The notes below the pieces were generated by a model. That model did not search any database. It worked only from the letters and a program-made list of their open reading frames with translations, and was not told the origin of the DNA. DNA of 64,000 nucleotides from Stictocephala bisonia (lineage: Eukaryota; Arthropoda; Insecta; Hemiptera; Membracidae), in NCBI GenBank assembly GCA_035578905.1, contig JAQJVL010000303.1:1-64000 (forward strand), read 5' to 3'. Below are positions 11,239-23,700 of this stretch, one piece after another. Within the stretch, counting starts at the first letter, position 1. Each line of letters starts with the position of its first letter. Both the position numbers and the translations under genes were made by a program.

Positions 11239-13437
11239 AGTTGACTACCAGCTGTCAATATGGTGTCTGACCCTTTACCGGCAACAAGATAATTGTTAAA
11301 AATCTATTGATGAATCTAATGGTATATAATAAATTCTAAATAACCTTATTATAAATTTGTTTAAAACGTCAAATTATCTTTTTTATAAACATGCATATTA
11401 TAGATGCCTCTGAAAATATGATTTCTTGTTGAGAAAGTGGTGAGTTTATAATTCTTGAGAAGGTTAATTTTACCAGCAGAAAGCTTGTTTTTTACCGATA
11501 AATCGAAAAACTACTTTTTTATGTGTAGTAAAAAAACCAACTTTTTTTAAAATAAATGTTCAAAAAAATGTTGTTGAACATTTTACACTTTTTTAATACT
11601 GAAAAAGAATGGTTTTCAGTAAAATAAATTTTTCGGCCTAAAAAGAATACACTTTTTACTTACCTAACCCCAACATAACCAAACTTATCCTAAACGTCTA
11701 TATACTGAAAATATTCATAATTTGTGTTATATTCGGTTGCCTGGCCTTCGGTATGAATATATGCAAATATGTTTTTGGTGGCTATTCATAGCAACATTGT
11801 GCATATGTCCAACATTGGTGATTTGCTGTAAACGTAGTTTTTTCATGATATCTCGAGAAATAATTGTTGTTGACCGAAATAGTTTCCAAATTCATGTTCA
11901 GCAAAAAAACTACGTCAAATTAAAATAAAGATAAAAATCACGGATAAATTAAAAAATAACATATTCAATAATTTAAGTTATTTCCGCAGAATAAAAAGTT
12001 TTTTCTCATAGAATATAGGTAAGACCTGATTCTATCCACTGGTGATAAAAAATTCAAGATTTTCGAAGCCTTCAGAAATTGTATGAATACCACTTTTTTC
12101 AAAAACATTTTCCTTGTAAAATAGACATCGAGAAACAAATTTATAAGAACTACCTAATAGTCATACAAGAGAAAAAGCTTACAGTTACTGTACATTCTTG
12201 TAGAACACATTACCGTCATTACTACGCTTGCTGGAGAATTAAAAAAAATTATGTATTTTCATTGTCATCTGACCTTTGTCACAGCTGTCAATGATAATTT
12301 CGAAAATATAAAATTTGATTTACTTGTTTTTAAGTCAATACTTAGAGAAAGTACATGATTTATAGGCCTAATATAAATAGCAGCAGCTCAACGTTCTCTT
12401 TCGAATGGTATGCATAGTTCTGCATTTTGAGAAAGAAACTTGTTGACAATATGCACTCAAACACAGACAAACTTGTTGACAACTTGAGGCACGCAGAGGC
12501 TTGCACAGTCGACTAGTAACTACCTCCTTGGCCAAATAAGTATCACAAAAATCGACTAGTAACTAGTCGCTGGTCCTACATAGGGTAAGTGATATATATA
12601 GTCGTATTCTACATGACCTGTCCTGTCCAGCATATTTAATATCAAAAAGCACAAAATAGTCTTCGAAGATTTAAAGTAAAGCCCTAACTCTCATAACCAT
12701 ATAGGGCCTACATTAAGTTTTCTATTTGAGATTAAGTTTAACCTGTATCTGTTCTCAGTATTTACCCACAAAAATTTAGCTGTCTGTGATTGGTCACTAC
12801 AAGTCAAGTGTCATTCCCCTAATTCCCCACCATCTGGGTGAGAAAGTTGCCAAACTTGTTCTCTGAATCCTATCATTTGGGAACATGTATTGGCTTTACT
12901 TGATTGTCATAAATTCTTTTTCTTAGTTCATATTTATCTACAGTTTAAAAATCTGGTTATTATAGGAAAGAGTACGTTATGCTTTTCAAGTTTTTTCTCA
13001 TGTATGCCTAGTTTAAACTCACCAGACAACTTGGGTCCAACTGTTCTTCCAAACTGGATTTGTCAGGCTCTTGTCATCTCATCCCTCTCTTACCTTCTTT
13101 TATTTGAGAAACATCTATTTCCTCTCTTAAAGTAAAGCACATTTTTTAGAAAACACTGAAATCTCTCTACTTATCTTGATAATGAATATAATAATATAAA
13201 ATAAGTAAACAAACATAACCAAACGGTCAGCTGAAGATTGTTGATGTTGAAATAAAGCTACAGACGAATTACAGCTGGACGAATTACGTTCCACTATACT
13301 GACAGAAGACAGTGACTGACTACTTGATTTTTTTAACAATAAAATTGAGTAAGAGAACAGGGGCGAATATCTGTGCGTCACCTTTGTTTATAGTTGTAAT
13401 ATAAAGAAAGTGATTTTGGACCGTTGCACCCTAACCC
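11239..13437. other. Spacer with old repeat remnants
   Basis: No gene is seen. From about 11455 to 11940 the sequence is a diverged copy of the interior of the MITE at 13441-14451. The rest, including 12.0-13.4 kb, is AT-rich and unassigned. Confidence 0.4.
11455..11940. mobile_element. Diverged copy of the 13.4-kb MITE interior
   Basis: It shares ordered blocks with 13590-14075: 'ctcgttttttaccga', 'gcctaaaaagaata', 'acctaacc...aacttatcctaa', 'tctcgagaaataattgt' and 'gaaatagtttccaaatt'. Its termini cannot be defined. Confidence 0.55.
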
Positions 13438-13440
13438 TTA

Positions 13441-14451
13441 GGGCTAGTTTACACTGGGCGCGAAGTGATGCAAAGCGAAGCCATGACAAGCGAAAAACTC
13501 AATGTAAATGTGATGTATTCATTTTAAATGGGACGGCGCGTCGGGTGTTCACACTACGAGCTGAGCCGAGCAATGACGAGCCATCCAGAGCTTGAGGTTG
13601 ATTTCATCCGCGGAAAACTCGTTTTTTACCGAAAAATTTAAAAAAATAGCTTTTTATATAATAATGAAAAGACAACTTTTTAAAAGTCGTTATTTTCGAC
13701 ATTTTTTTATTATTTCGCGTGTTTTTATACTGAACACAAATATATCATTGGTTTTGCAGTGAAATAATTTTTTCAGCCCGAAAAATCCATTTTTACTGAC
13801 CTAACCAAACATATCCTAACTTATCCTAGTTGTCTATTTACTCAACAAAAATTCGTAATTTGTATTAAATTCGAGTGTATGGCCTCCTTAAAGGCCTGTC
13901 GGCCGTCACTACGTCGGGAATATAGGTGAATTCGGTTTTTGTGAATAATAGTTGTATATAATCCGATTCACCAAGAAAGTAGTTTTTCCGTTATTTCTCG
14001 AGAAATAATTGTAATAGACGAAAATAGTTTTCAAATTTGTATTTAGCACAAAAATCACATTAAAATTTAATAAAATGGTTAAAGTACAATTTAAATTAAC
14101 GGTAATATGACAAAAATACTATAAGTTATGACATTGGTTATTCTAATTGTTTGGTATAATACGTGATTTTCGCGTAATATATAAAGCATATATCGTGAAA
14201 ATACGGCCATTCTAGACCCATATAACACAAAGTTTTCCAATGTTGTTTAGTGGCAAGAAACTGCATATATACCCTCGCTTCTTATCGCCTGCTATATAAA
14301 CACATCATCGCATCACTGTGAAATTCACAGCTAGCATCGTATCGCCATAGACCTTCTATTATACCTATATAATAGAATATATTATATATAGAACAGGTAT
14401 AATAGAAGGTCTATGGTATCGCTTCACTTCACGCGCAGTGTAAATGAACCA
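13441..14451. mobile_element. PIF/Harbinger-like MITE (1011 bp) with TTA target duplication
   Basis: The left end GGGCTAGTTTACACTGGGCG and the reverse complement of the right end, TGGTTCATTTACACTGCGCG, form imperfect TIRs that continue into GAAGTGA. The element is flanked by TTA on both sides (13438-13440, 14452-14454). A 3-bp TTA duplication with GGG-starting TIRs is typical of PIF/Harbinger. There is no transposase, so it is non-autonomous. Confidence 0.65.
14345..14416. mobile_element. 72-bp perfect hairpin MITE nested in the Harbinger-like MITE
   Basis: The 22-nt arms at 14345-14366 and 14395-14416 are perfect reverse complements (beginning CCATAGACCTTC). The hairpin is flanked by TATCG on both sides (14340-14344, 14417-14421), a likely 5-bp target duplication. 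Related 'tagacc-tattata' words recur at 18403 and 18500. Confidence 0.7.
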
Positions 14452-15183
14452 TTAGCACTCCTCGGTTTAGTATTACCATAGGATACGTACACATGACAGC
14501 GTTGCAATGAGAGTTTTTAAACACTACCAAACAAATGACTGCGTACACATAGATCGAAGCGCGCGTCCCGCAGGTTCCTCGTGGATCGCACGTCTGCAGC
14601 GCGCCTCGAGTTTCCTTGTGTAGAATTAGACCGTACACTAAGGATGGGGAGAACTGTCTGATACGCGGAACAGTTCTGAATGGAACGGTTGTGCAACAAG
14701 AACCGTTCTATTGAACGGTTTCTCACAACTATCTCAATTATTCAACTACTATACCCTAACAGTTTCACTTGAATAGTTCAATAGTTGGTTGTTCAGTTCT
14801 ATTAGGATGAAAACGGTAACTACAACAACTGAGACACACAGTATGACGTTAGTTTTGTCTTACACAAGTTTAGGTCTACTTTAAATTATATTTACGTATG
14901 TTGTTTCATTTCACTTTTAAAATTAAAAAGAAATGTACTTTTTTTAGAAGAAACCGAAATATTTACCGTAATATTATTTCGGTTTCTTACAGAGTTTACT
15001 CAAAAGGATTAAAATAATACCCATAACATATCATATAACTAAACAATATTATTTAAAATAATTAGTGAAACAACATCAATATAGTATTGCAATTGAGAAA
15101 AAAATGTAATTGCATGAAAATGCACAAAGAAATATATTGTTTTGGTTTTAAATTTGGTATTAAATCTAAAATGTAATCTTCTA

Positions 15184-16691
15184 TTACATTTTAGATAAAT
15201 ATTTTTCATTGGCATTTAAAAAATCAACTGATGAACTCTTTTTGCCTTGAGACGTGTACGTCGGTTGTTTTATTATTTTCCTCCGTTTTGGAAAAAAATC
15301 AGCTCGCATGTAACAGATGTAGCAATCATTGGGAAGTGTTTTTTTTCTTTTTTTTTTTACCAGCTTGGCAAAAACAGGGTAAGCAAGTTGTTTTTTTTTT
15401 GCGCACCATGTCAAAGAGTCTTCTTTCTTGTCAATCACCCTTTCCTCCAAATAGCCTTGCACTTCAATTATGGTGCTGGAAGTTGCTGCCCTAGGTGGTT
15501 ATGCCTTTTTAAAAATATTGTCAAAAAAGGAGGTAATAGATAACTCGTTGTCATCATTATTGTCATTGAAGTCGACTAACGCTTCATTTGAAGATCCGTT
15601 TTCATCATAAGCTGACAGGTGTTTTCTTTTCAAGTTAATAATTTTACATCTTCCTTTATACAATGTTGAGCTTGGCTAGAGGAAAACGCATAAAGTTTGT
15701 ATCGAGGGTCCAAGAAAGAGGCCATCCCAACAATTTTGTTGAATTCGATATTGTTTAGGCGAGATAGCAACCCTAATTGCAGTTACATTGCCACATCAAT
15801 AGGCATTTTATGGAAAAGTTTTTTATCACTTTTTGCATGACATCAATTAAGCCTGAGGTCAGAAATATTATTTGACTACCAGTGACATAGTCTTCTCCGC
15901 TTGTTTGTCGAGTTACCTGTTCAATTTTTTTAAAGACCTTACACATCTCACCACATATTGTCCACTCTTCAGATGTCAGAACTGGGATGTCTTTATTGAT
16001 GAGAACTATGGTAGATTTCACGGCGCCTTGGTTGGATTGAAAATATCCTTTCAAGCATATACAAAGTAGCATTCCAGCGAGTAAGTATATCTTGAATAAA
16101 CTTTTTGGGTACTTTCTCGCCTGTGTCTATTTGATATTTAATAAGCTTTTCGCTATCAAGATTACTTCTTTTAAACTGAGATACAATTTACCTAACCTTT
16201 TCTTGTATTCAAATATTTCTTGTATTCAAATATTTCTTGTATTCAAATATTCATTCATAATACAAGCTCCCTTCATATTTGAAACATTGTCGGTAACGAA
16301 AACGAGGATTTTAGATTTTATTAGACAGTCCACACTCGTCTGTAACGTTATGAATCATACAAGCCAAGACATAACTTGTATGTACGCCTGGCATCAAACA
16401 ACAGTCAAGGAGAACTGACTCTAGAGAAAAATCATCTGCAATGAAATGAGCTGTTATTGCAATCTTGAGCTTCAGATGACCAGCAATCTGATGTTAAACA
16501 GACACTGCTACATTTTCCAGGCATTTTATAACTGTGTTCCTATAGTCCTGGTAAGCACCTGGAAGGAAGCTTTTAGAAATCGTCTTTCGATCAGGTAGTT
16601 TGTATGAAGGATTTGGGGTGGTCACAAAGTCCCTAAACCCTTTATACTCTACAATCCGAAACGGTTGATAATCAGGTTTAAACAGTCTCAA
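15184..16691 (-). pseudogene. hAT transposase pseudogene (ZBED-type)
   Basis: Three separated reading-frame blocks lie in transposase order on the minus strand. 16691-16494 has QPFRIVEYKGFRDFV and NPSYKLPDRKTISK, the segment that follows the BED finger. 16072-15773 has VLTSEEWTICGEMCKVFKKI and YVTGSQIIFLTSGL, part of the RNase-H-like core. 15462-15184 has GYLEERVIDKKEDSLTW and YPVFAKLVKK, the C-terminal hATC dimerisation region. Frameshifts and stops separate them, and the usual SSERVFS motif is scrambled. It cannot make a working transposase. The family match rests on these motifs alone. Confidence 0.78.
16201..16251. repeat. 17-bp tandem repeat, three units
   Basis: Three consecutive copies of TCTTGTATTCAAATATT, inside the hAT pseudogene region. 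Confidence 0.9.
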
Positions 16692-16736
16692 TAACGGCTT
16701 GCCTATTTTTCGCTTTTGGCCATGATTAATCCGTTT

Positions 16737-16834
16737 TTGGCACTTGAAAAGGTTTGGGTTTTACCAACTCGAAACGTCGTGATTGTTACTTTTCACGTAA
16801 TGATGGCAAATGTCCAACTACCTTTGTCTCCCTC
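16737..16834. mobile_element. 98-bp retroinsertion with 12-bp target duplication
   Basis: Flanked by ATTAATCCGTTT on both sides (16725-16736 and 16835-16846). The insert contains GAAACGTCGTGATT and ends 'gatggcaaatgtcc...cctttgtctccctc'. The same unit forms both arms of the foldback at 31126-31590. A 12-bp target duplication fits target-primed insertion (Penelope-like or SINE-like) better than a DNA transposon. Confidence 0.75.
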
Positions 16835-17815
16835 ATTAATCCGTTTGTTGAAATAACTGTGCATATTAGTTTTACTGGGCCTACTTGTCCCTAAGTTAAC
16901 ACTGCCATGTGTAATGACTGTGGTCGTTGGAGGTACAATAATTGACTCATTGTTTTTAACGAATTAGGAAGTGCTACATGCTCCATTCTCAATATAATTA
17001 CTATCTCACTGGGGTCCAGGCTCACTGGTAGTGAGTTGGGAATAATGCACCTCTTTATTTTTGTTGATTTACAATGCTTATGTTCAAGTTAACATTGATG
17101 TATAAACAAGGTCAAGGTTAACTGTCGGATGTTTTTTTAAAATATGTTTTTTCAATTTGTAAGTAGTTGACCTGTAAATCATTTTCAGTCCACACACATC
17201 ACGTTGTGCAATTTTTTTTGTCTATATAAACTATTTTAAAATAAGTCCTCATAGAACTAGTTCTAGGTCTCATCTCATGATAAGAATATATTAAAGACTG
17301 TCTTGTATAGTAAGCACAAATATTAAAATAATAATTACCAATATGATTCAATGCACAAGACAGAAAACAATTAAGGATTTTACTCTGTCCAGTGAGTCAC
17401 AAACAATATCATTAACTCGATGTAATCAACACAAAGCATAGAATTAGAAAATAATATAAATAACATTATTGGAATAAAACAAAAAATGCAGGACACTCAT
17501 CACTTAAATAAACCATAAGTCAACAGTGCCCAAACAAGGCCGAAAACAGGTTATAGTTAAAAACGCGGGAACTTCGATAGATTTTGCTATTTTGCTGCTA
17601 GTGTAGTGCTGCCGGTACGTTTAGCCACAAAACTGAAAAGTAGAGTTCTGAGAATAAATCTATACCTGTCGGGTCTGCAAGTTCAATTTTCTTAATAACT
17701 ATAAAGAACTGAGAACTACTAGTTTTAAAGAACTGTTCTTCAATATGACAGTTCTCGTTAAAAAACCGTTGTGATAGAACGGTTCTGTTCTTTCCTACCC
17801 AACCATATTGTACAG

Positions 17816-18656
17816 ATGTGAACATTAGAACGCGCGCTTTTGAGCAGGTGGCTTCTATATTCTATTGTTTATTAAACATTCTATTGAATACGAGTGCAAT
17901 CTGATTCTTCTGGTGGAATGCAATCCCTTACGATGTTCAAACAAGGTCCCAGATCACCCTGAATTATTGCAAATAACTCGTCAAATGAAGTAATTCACAT
18001 TCTTAGATACTAAAAAAAAAACAATATTTCCTTATATTGGGGTAAAGAGTAACAAAATCACCATGAGTCAAACTTTTCAGTGAAATCGGATGTACCCAAT
18101 ACTTTCGTTGTCTTCGTATTCCAATTCAGGTTAAGTGGTAGAAGGGTCTTTCTAGTCCCAACCTCGCCTGTATAAATAAAGACGTTTTTCATTTCATTTC
18201 TTCAATCTTTATGTCTACGATACAAAACCCAAACATATACAGCTTCTAAAACTTCCATGACTATACTAACTAACTACTAACATGACTAAAGTGCTGAAAA
18301 AACATGACTGTGTCACTATAATGCGAGATACAACGCTATAATGTGCAATTTTCTGAAGCGCGTTCTAGTGTGTGATGCAACGATGTCATATATATGTAGC
18401 CTTAGACCTTCTATTATAGTTTAACAGTGTCCTATAAGGCAGTGATATAAACAGTGATAACTACATGGTCAAATCCTAGCCAACCCCTTAGCTAAGAGCA
18501 TAGACCTATTATACCAGGTCTACAGCCTTCTCGTAGGAGGATGAACATTATCGCGGTGCGCATGCGCGAGGAACCTGTTCCATCTAACGTTACTACGCAA
18601 CCTTAGGGTCTTGAGAGTAAACAGTTCTTTGAAAATTTTCGTAATAGTTACTGTTA
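17816..18656. other. Spacer between hAT elements
   Basis: No gene is seen. It contains another partial copy of the 'tagaccttctattata' hairpin family at about 18403 and the left arm of the inverted repeat described separately. Confidence 0.4.
18491..18582 (-). repeat. Left arm of an inverted repeat carrying an NRF1-like palindrome
   Basis: Its reverse complement matches 20430-20517: shared AGGTTCCT, TGCGCATGCGC, ATGTT-ATCCT, ACGAGAAGGCTG and AGCATA in the same order. It contains TGCGCATGCGCG at 18557-18568. A short 'agacctattataccaggtct' hairpin interrupts this arm. Confidence 0.75.
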
Positions 18657-18664
18657 CTTTAATT

Positions 18665-19777
18665 TAGAGATGGGAAGTTCGGTTCTTTTTAGTGATCCGG
18701 ATCATTCGGTTCAGGTCAGTAAGTTGACCCGTTCAAATGACCCGTTCACGGGATCCGTTTAATTGTACGGTTACTGACAAACGAACTCGGACATTTAGAC
18801 TAAACTTTGTTATTGTGCCATTGTGCACTTCATTTTAACTTAAAAATATTTTAAATACTTTAGCAATTTTAAATAATATATAAATTATTAATAAATAAAG
18901 GAAAGGTATAATTAAAATTAAGGAAAATACATTTGTTTAATTGACTGAGTCCTGATGATGCAAACTTTGTTTGTGAAAGGCCTCGACTAATAAATTTATC
19001 AAATTTTATTACCTAATTTAAACAGGTTTGAGTTTTTATATAATAGTTTTACTTTATAATAATTCTCCAATAAGTGAGTTCAAGAAAAATGAAGAACATT
19101 TGTTTAAGTTTGAACAATGTTTAATGGTACATAATTTTGTAAGTAAATAAATCTGCATACAAATAAATGTAAAGTAACGTATCAAAATATCATGAGTACC
19201 GGTAGTTAAATTATTTACAAACTATGGTTTAAAAACAAAATCTTGTTTACTTTCACTTTGATACTCAATATTATTATTGCATGATAAAATAATAATACTT
19301 ACTGTACCAAATTTATAAAATTCAGCAGTAGCAACTGTATAACTCTCCTCAGAAATCTTCAGGAATGTCAAGTAACAAGAAAGAAACAGTCAAGTTAGGC
19401 GAGAGCCATTCATCTAAACAGAATTATTCTGAAAAACATGTCACAACCTGAAAGATCTGATTGAACGAAATGAACGAGAACCGAGACTTGACCGAGACCC
19501 GTTTATCTACGCCGGTGATATTTGGTAGCAATTCGTTCAAATTCTCTGTCTAGTTCTTTAGGTTCACAATCGTTCGTTCGGGTCTCGGTCACGGGTTTCG
19601 GTCAACGGGTCCGGGTCAGTCGTTCGGTCTCGAAACATATTGGTTGGATCATCTATCGGTGTCGGTCGATACGGGTCCCGCTCGAACGGGTCTTTTTGAG
19701 CATTGTGATCCGGATCTCTCGTTCACTAAGATGATCCGGGTCAAATGAACGGGTCGTGACCGAACGACACATCTCTA
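18665..19777. mobile_element. hAT-type MITE (1113 bp) with perfect 8-bp target duplication
   Basis: The TIR TAGAGATG on the left matches CATCTCTA on the right. The element is flanked by CTTTAATT at 18657-18664 and 19778-19785. Both subterminal regions are full of GACCCGTTC/GATCCGG words in inverted order. There is no transposase coding, so it is non-autonomous. The exact target duplication implies a relatively young insertion. Confidence 0.9.
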
Positions 19778-20429
19778 CTTTAATTACAGTCACAACGGCA
19801 GTACCGTAAACTGGGGTAGTTTGACTCTTTAGTTTTGGATGTATATTGTAATCGTTGTCATATTTTCATCCATAAACACTTCACAAACTTGTTACAAGGC
19901 ATATAGGCTGTGCAAGCCTATTGTAAAGATAGGACTACAGAAGACTTGTTAGAGTATTGTCAGTGGATATATCGTTAAATTAATTTTTCCTTTCATGAGA
20001 TTTGCTTAGAAAAAGAAAATTTCAAACTATTTCAACATTACATCCATTACTACATATTAATGTTTTCCCCTAAAAATTGCCTATCCAGTTGTGTATCTTA
20101 CAATAAACATAACTTAGATTAAGTAATCATATATTTAAATTAACAAATTGAAATATACGTATCCTACGGTATCTTTATTCGTTTTGAGGTACAGTGGACT
20201 TCATGTAGCAAGCAACCAGAAAAAGAAGCAATATGTCACGAGGCTAAGATTAAATCAATTAGTTGGTTCGGTATAAGAACAAAATATTCCGAGACAGGCA
20301 TCTACATTTACTCTTATGTTTTGAATGTGTTGTTAGTTTGTTCAGTTCCATGACCGAGAATTTGAGAGTATGGTGGACAGTGACTAAACTGTTGTAACCG
20401 TTGTATAAAGTGACATTCAGCTCGTTACA

Positions 20430-20517
20430 GATCGAAGGAGCAGGTTCCTTGCGCATGCGCACTGTGAGATGTTTATCCTACGAGAAGGCTGCACAGGTTT
20501 ATGCTAAGAGTAAAAAA
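20430..20517 (+). repeat. Right arm of the NRF1-motif inverted repeat
   Basis: It matches 18491-18582 in inverted orientation and lies 150-240 bp before the crn start codon. It may be a duplicated promoter/leader or a transposon arm. Confidence 0.7.
20450..20461. promoter_or_regulatory. NRF1/Ewg-like palindrome upstream of crn
   Basis: TGCGCATGCGCA is a perfect 12-bp palindrome that fits the known NRF1 (insect Erect wing) consensus YGCGCAYGCGCR. It stands out in AT-rich DNA and lies about 210 bp before the crn ATG. A promoter role is inferred. Confidence 0.4.
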
Positions 20518-20670
20518 AGATTTTAGAGTATTGTATTTTTTTCTTGTATATGTAAAGTAAAATGTGAAATGAGAAGTAAGGTTAGTGTTGTGTAAACATC
20601 GTTGAAAGATAAGTTTTGTTATCGGATTGTGAGCGTAAATACTTAATTTACTACATCATACTCAGTTAAT

Positions 20671-20706
20671 ATGGAAAAACCACAGAAGATGCCCAAAGTT
20701 GCGAAG
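20671..20706 (+). CDS. crn: crn exon 1
   Basis: 36 nt encoding [12 protein letters not shown], followed by donor GTAATT, phase 0. It is too short for an ORF scan and was recognised because it matches the family N-terminus and joins in frame to VKNKAP. Confidence 0.93.
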
Positions 20707-23700
20707 GTAATTTATAGTCCAATGTTAAACTTATATAGTTTGTAGCTACAAAGCTACCTACTTCTTGGGAAATAGTTCCTACTCCCCCTTTCTTAATTTT
20801 TGTTTGATATTACAAACAATTCTTTGTATTTTTGAAATTTCAACCTGGTATGCAAGAATTTCTGTATATATATCTACTATAGATCATCCTGAAAATATCA
20901 ATTTTTTCGTCTAAATTTTAGATCATTCAGATCTGTCGACCTTAAGATTCATGCAGGAGGTTTATTAACACATTGACTGCTGACCAATTTTTTTGGCGTT
21001 CGTGTATAGCTAAAAAAAATTTTTGTAGTATTCTTACCTTATGTTGTTTGGATACTTGTATCAATGTCATAGGTAGTCTAAGATGATTTTTTTCAAAATA
21101 TATATATATTTATATTTGTGGCCCGCCGGCGGTCCATGAGCCATACGGGACAGTTTCTAGATTTGTCATTGTTGAAAAATTGTTTATTTCACTGAAAACA
21201 CTGATCAAATCACTAATTATGTACACTACTAACTACTAATAATTATATACAATCATATTTACATGGCTCTTAATGCTGTTTTGACGTTTATTGTCCATAT
21301 TCGTCGAATATGGTATTCGTCGAAACATTCTGGACAAAGCCCAGGACTTTTTTCGCAAGTGTTACATTGATATGTTGTTCTCTTTGCAAGTTTCTTGGAA
21401 TGGCATACACAGCATCTCTTTCTCTTCAACCTTCCACGGTTATCTCTCTCTTCAGTCATTACTAGAGAATGTCGTCTGTTTTGTTGTCGCAATGCCTCTG
21501 GTGTCCTGACAATATTTACTGGCCGTGGTAGGAGACATTCTAAAATTGAAAGTCTAAATTCGTATGAATTCTTTCTATTGTGGATTTCAGACAGATTGTA
21601 TAGGTGCTGGGCATTGTTTACTAAAATTGATATAGTATGAAAAAAGACTTTCTTATACCATCGCACAGTTTTTCGAAGGCGTGGATGGTACGCCAACTGC
21701 TGATCCCCTCTGTCAACGCCCTTCATATGGGAGTTATATTGGATGATAGGCAGAGGTTTTTCACGCATAGCCTTCCTACGATCTATTGATACATGGTATT
21801 CTCAAATTGGGTAGATAGGTAATAAACAGTTCTCTTGTCCTTCCAAGCCCCTATCATTATTCCATCACTATACCTTGCAACAGTCAGCCGGCGTATGCTT
21901 TCGATTCACTAAGTGTGCCGGTACAGTACGTATTTTCACTCAAAAGTGTTGCTGCTAATTTATAGCTTATATAAAAGTTATCCATGAATAGTGCATGGCC
22001 TAAATTGAGTCTGTGTTGCATAAGGTACATTACAACTTTATCCACGTGACCTACCCCTGCAGTTACGTCATGTTTCCCACCATAAACATGAAACATAAGG
22101 ACAAGTCCTTCTGGTTCGGTCAATGTGTACAGTTTAATGCCATATTTGTGGCGTTTACCTTTGATATATTGTCTGAAGACAAGTCTTCCTCGCCACAAAA
22201 TAAGTGATTCATCCAAAGACAATTCTTTGCCTGGACCATAAATATTTAACATCTTTGTATTGAAGTACTCAACAACAAATCGAATTTTATGTGTCCTATT
22301 ATTTTTATCAGCTTCAGTTTCAGGGTCATTTGAAAAGTGTAGGTATCTAAGTATGTTTTGAAAGCGATCACGACTCATATAATTCTTGAAAGAAGGCAGG
22401 ACCAGTGGGTCTTCCAATAGTTTTCTATACGGTTTAATTTTATGTTTCCAGTATGCATAATGCCAAAAATATTTTTAACTCGTCAACAGTCAGAGGTTTC
22501 CACCTTGTGATTCGTGAACTATCATAAACGGGTGTGTTATCAAGAAAGACTTTTTCTGCATTTCTGTTTGTTTCGTACACAATCTTCTCTAAAAATACTG
22601 TGTCAACTAGTAAATTCAAATAATCAATTGGTGAGTTGCCTGGACTAGGCACTTTCATACCAGTAACTCCAGTAAAAGGAATTTGCCGAAGTCCAGAAGT
22701 GGTAGAGTACCATGTGGGTTGTATAATAACTTCATCAGTTTGACTACTGTCAGCTGAACTGGAAGATGAGTCTGACAGTTCACCACTACTTTCATCAGAA
22801 AATGACACATCACTATTATCACTTGACATGTTTTTAATGTTAATAACACTTCAAAATAATAAACACATAAATGTACAACAAAATAAACAACAACAGTTTC
22901 ACAATCACAATAGGCTGTAGAACGCCGGCGTACCATGCGCTAGGGAGGTCTGATCCACGAACGGCGGGGGCCGAACTGACGGGCAGGATATAGGCAACAC
23001 GCAGCGTTGTTTAGAATAGCCTACGGCCACAAACAACGATGTACTGAATTAAGTAGCTGAGCGCTGCACGATGGTCAGCCGGCGCTCCACGCCCTACCTA
23101 CCTGAGAGAACTATGGCACGCCGGCAGACCATCCAATGTGTTAAATTAGATGGAGAGAAATATTTGATAATAGAAAAACACTCAGAAGGCTCATAAGATG
23201 AACTTTATTATGTCATGAGCAATAAAAAAAAACAAGCAAATTATTAGGCCTATTATGTAAATTTGGTACCCCAGTTTTAAGAACGTATTATTTGTAGGAC
23301 AAACTAAATTAATTCTTTGTTAAGTATACACTCAAACAGTGTTATTATCTTAGTTACTATAATAATTATTAAAAGTACAGTAACATATCACAACATACAA
23401 TAATAGCTTATATCCTTTGCTTTAGTTTAGGCATAGTTGCCCCATAGAATAATTTCTGTGTTGGTGTAGTGTTTGTATACCAGCTGCACCACTGTATGTG
23501 TTAATTTAGCTTTTATCTAATAATAGTGTCACTTTTTATTCATGTACTGATGACAAATAGCAACGACTAGTGATATTAGTGTAACTTATTGTGACTCTTC
23601 TAAATTGCATGAGTTTGTAGGTTTCTTGCATTAGATGACCTTTGAATGCGGGAGACTCAAGCATGTTGTGTGAGAATTGATAGGTCTGGATTATGATTCC

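Larger units (their letters stand above)
14639..17807 (-). mobile_element. Degenerate hAT transposon (~3.2 kb)
   Basis: The ends TAAGGATGGGGAGAAC (left) and, reversed, TATGGTTGGGTAGG (right) are hAT-like TIRs. They are followed by repeated GAACNGTTC words at both ends, probable transposase sites. The flanking octamers CCGTACAC and TTGTACAG share GTACA, an aged 8-bp target duplication. Between them lies a broken minus-strand hAT transposase. The element is interrupted by a 98-bp retroinsertion at 16737-16834. Confidence 0.7.
19786..20670 (+). other. Upstream region and 5' UTR of crn
   Basis: AT-rich, without coding evidence. The part from about 20430 to 20670 should contain the crn promoter and leader, since the initiator ATG is at 20671. 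The transcription start cannot be read from sequence alone. Confidence 0.4.

Noticed and set aside
15231..15543. Plus-strand Phe-rich frames
   Set aside because: Antisense of the hAT transposase C-terminus. The poly-Phe runs come from T tracts.
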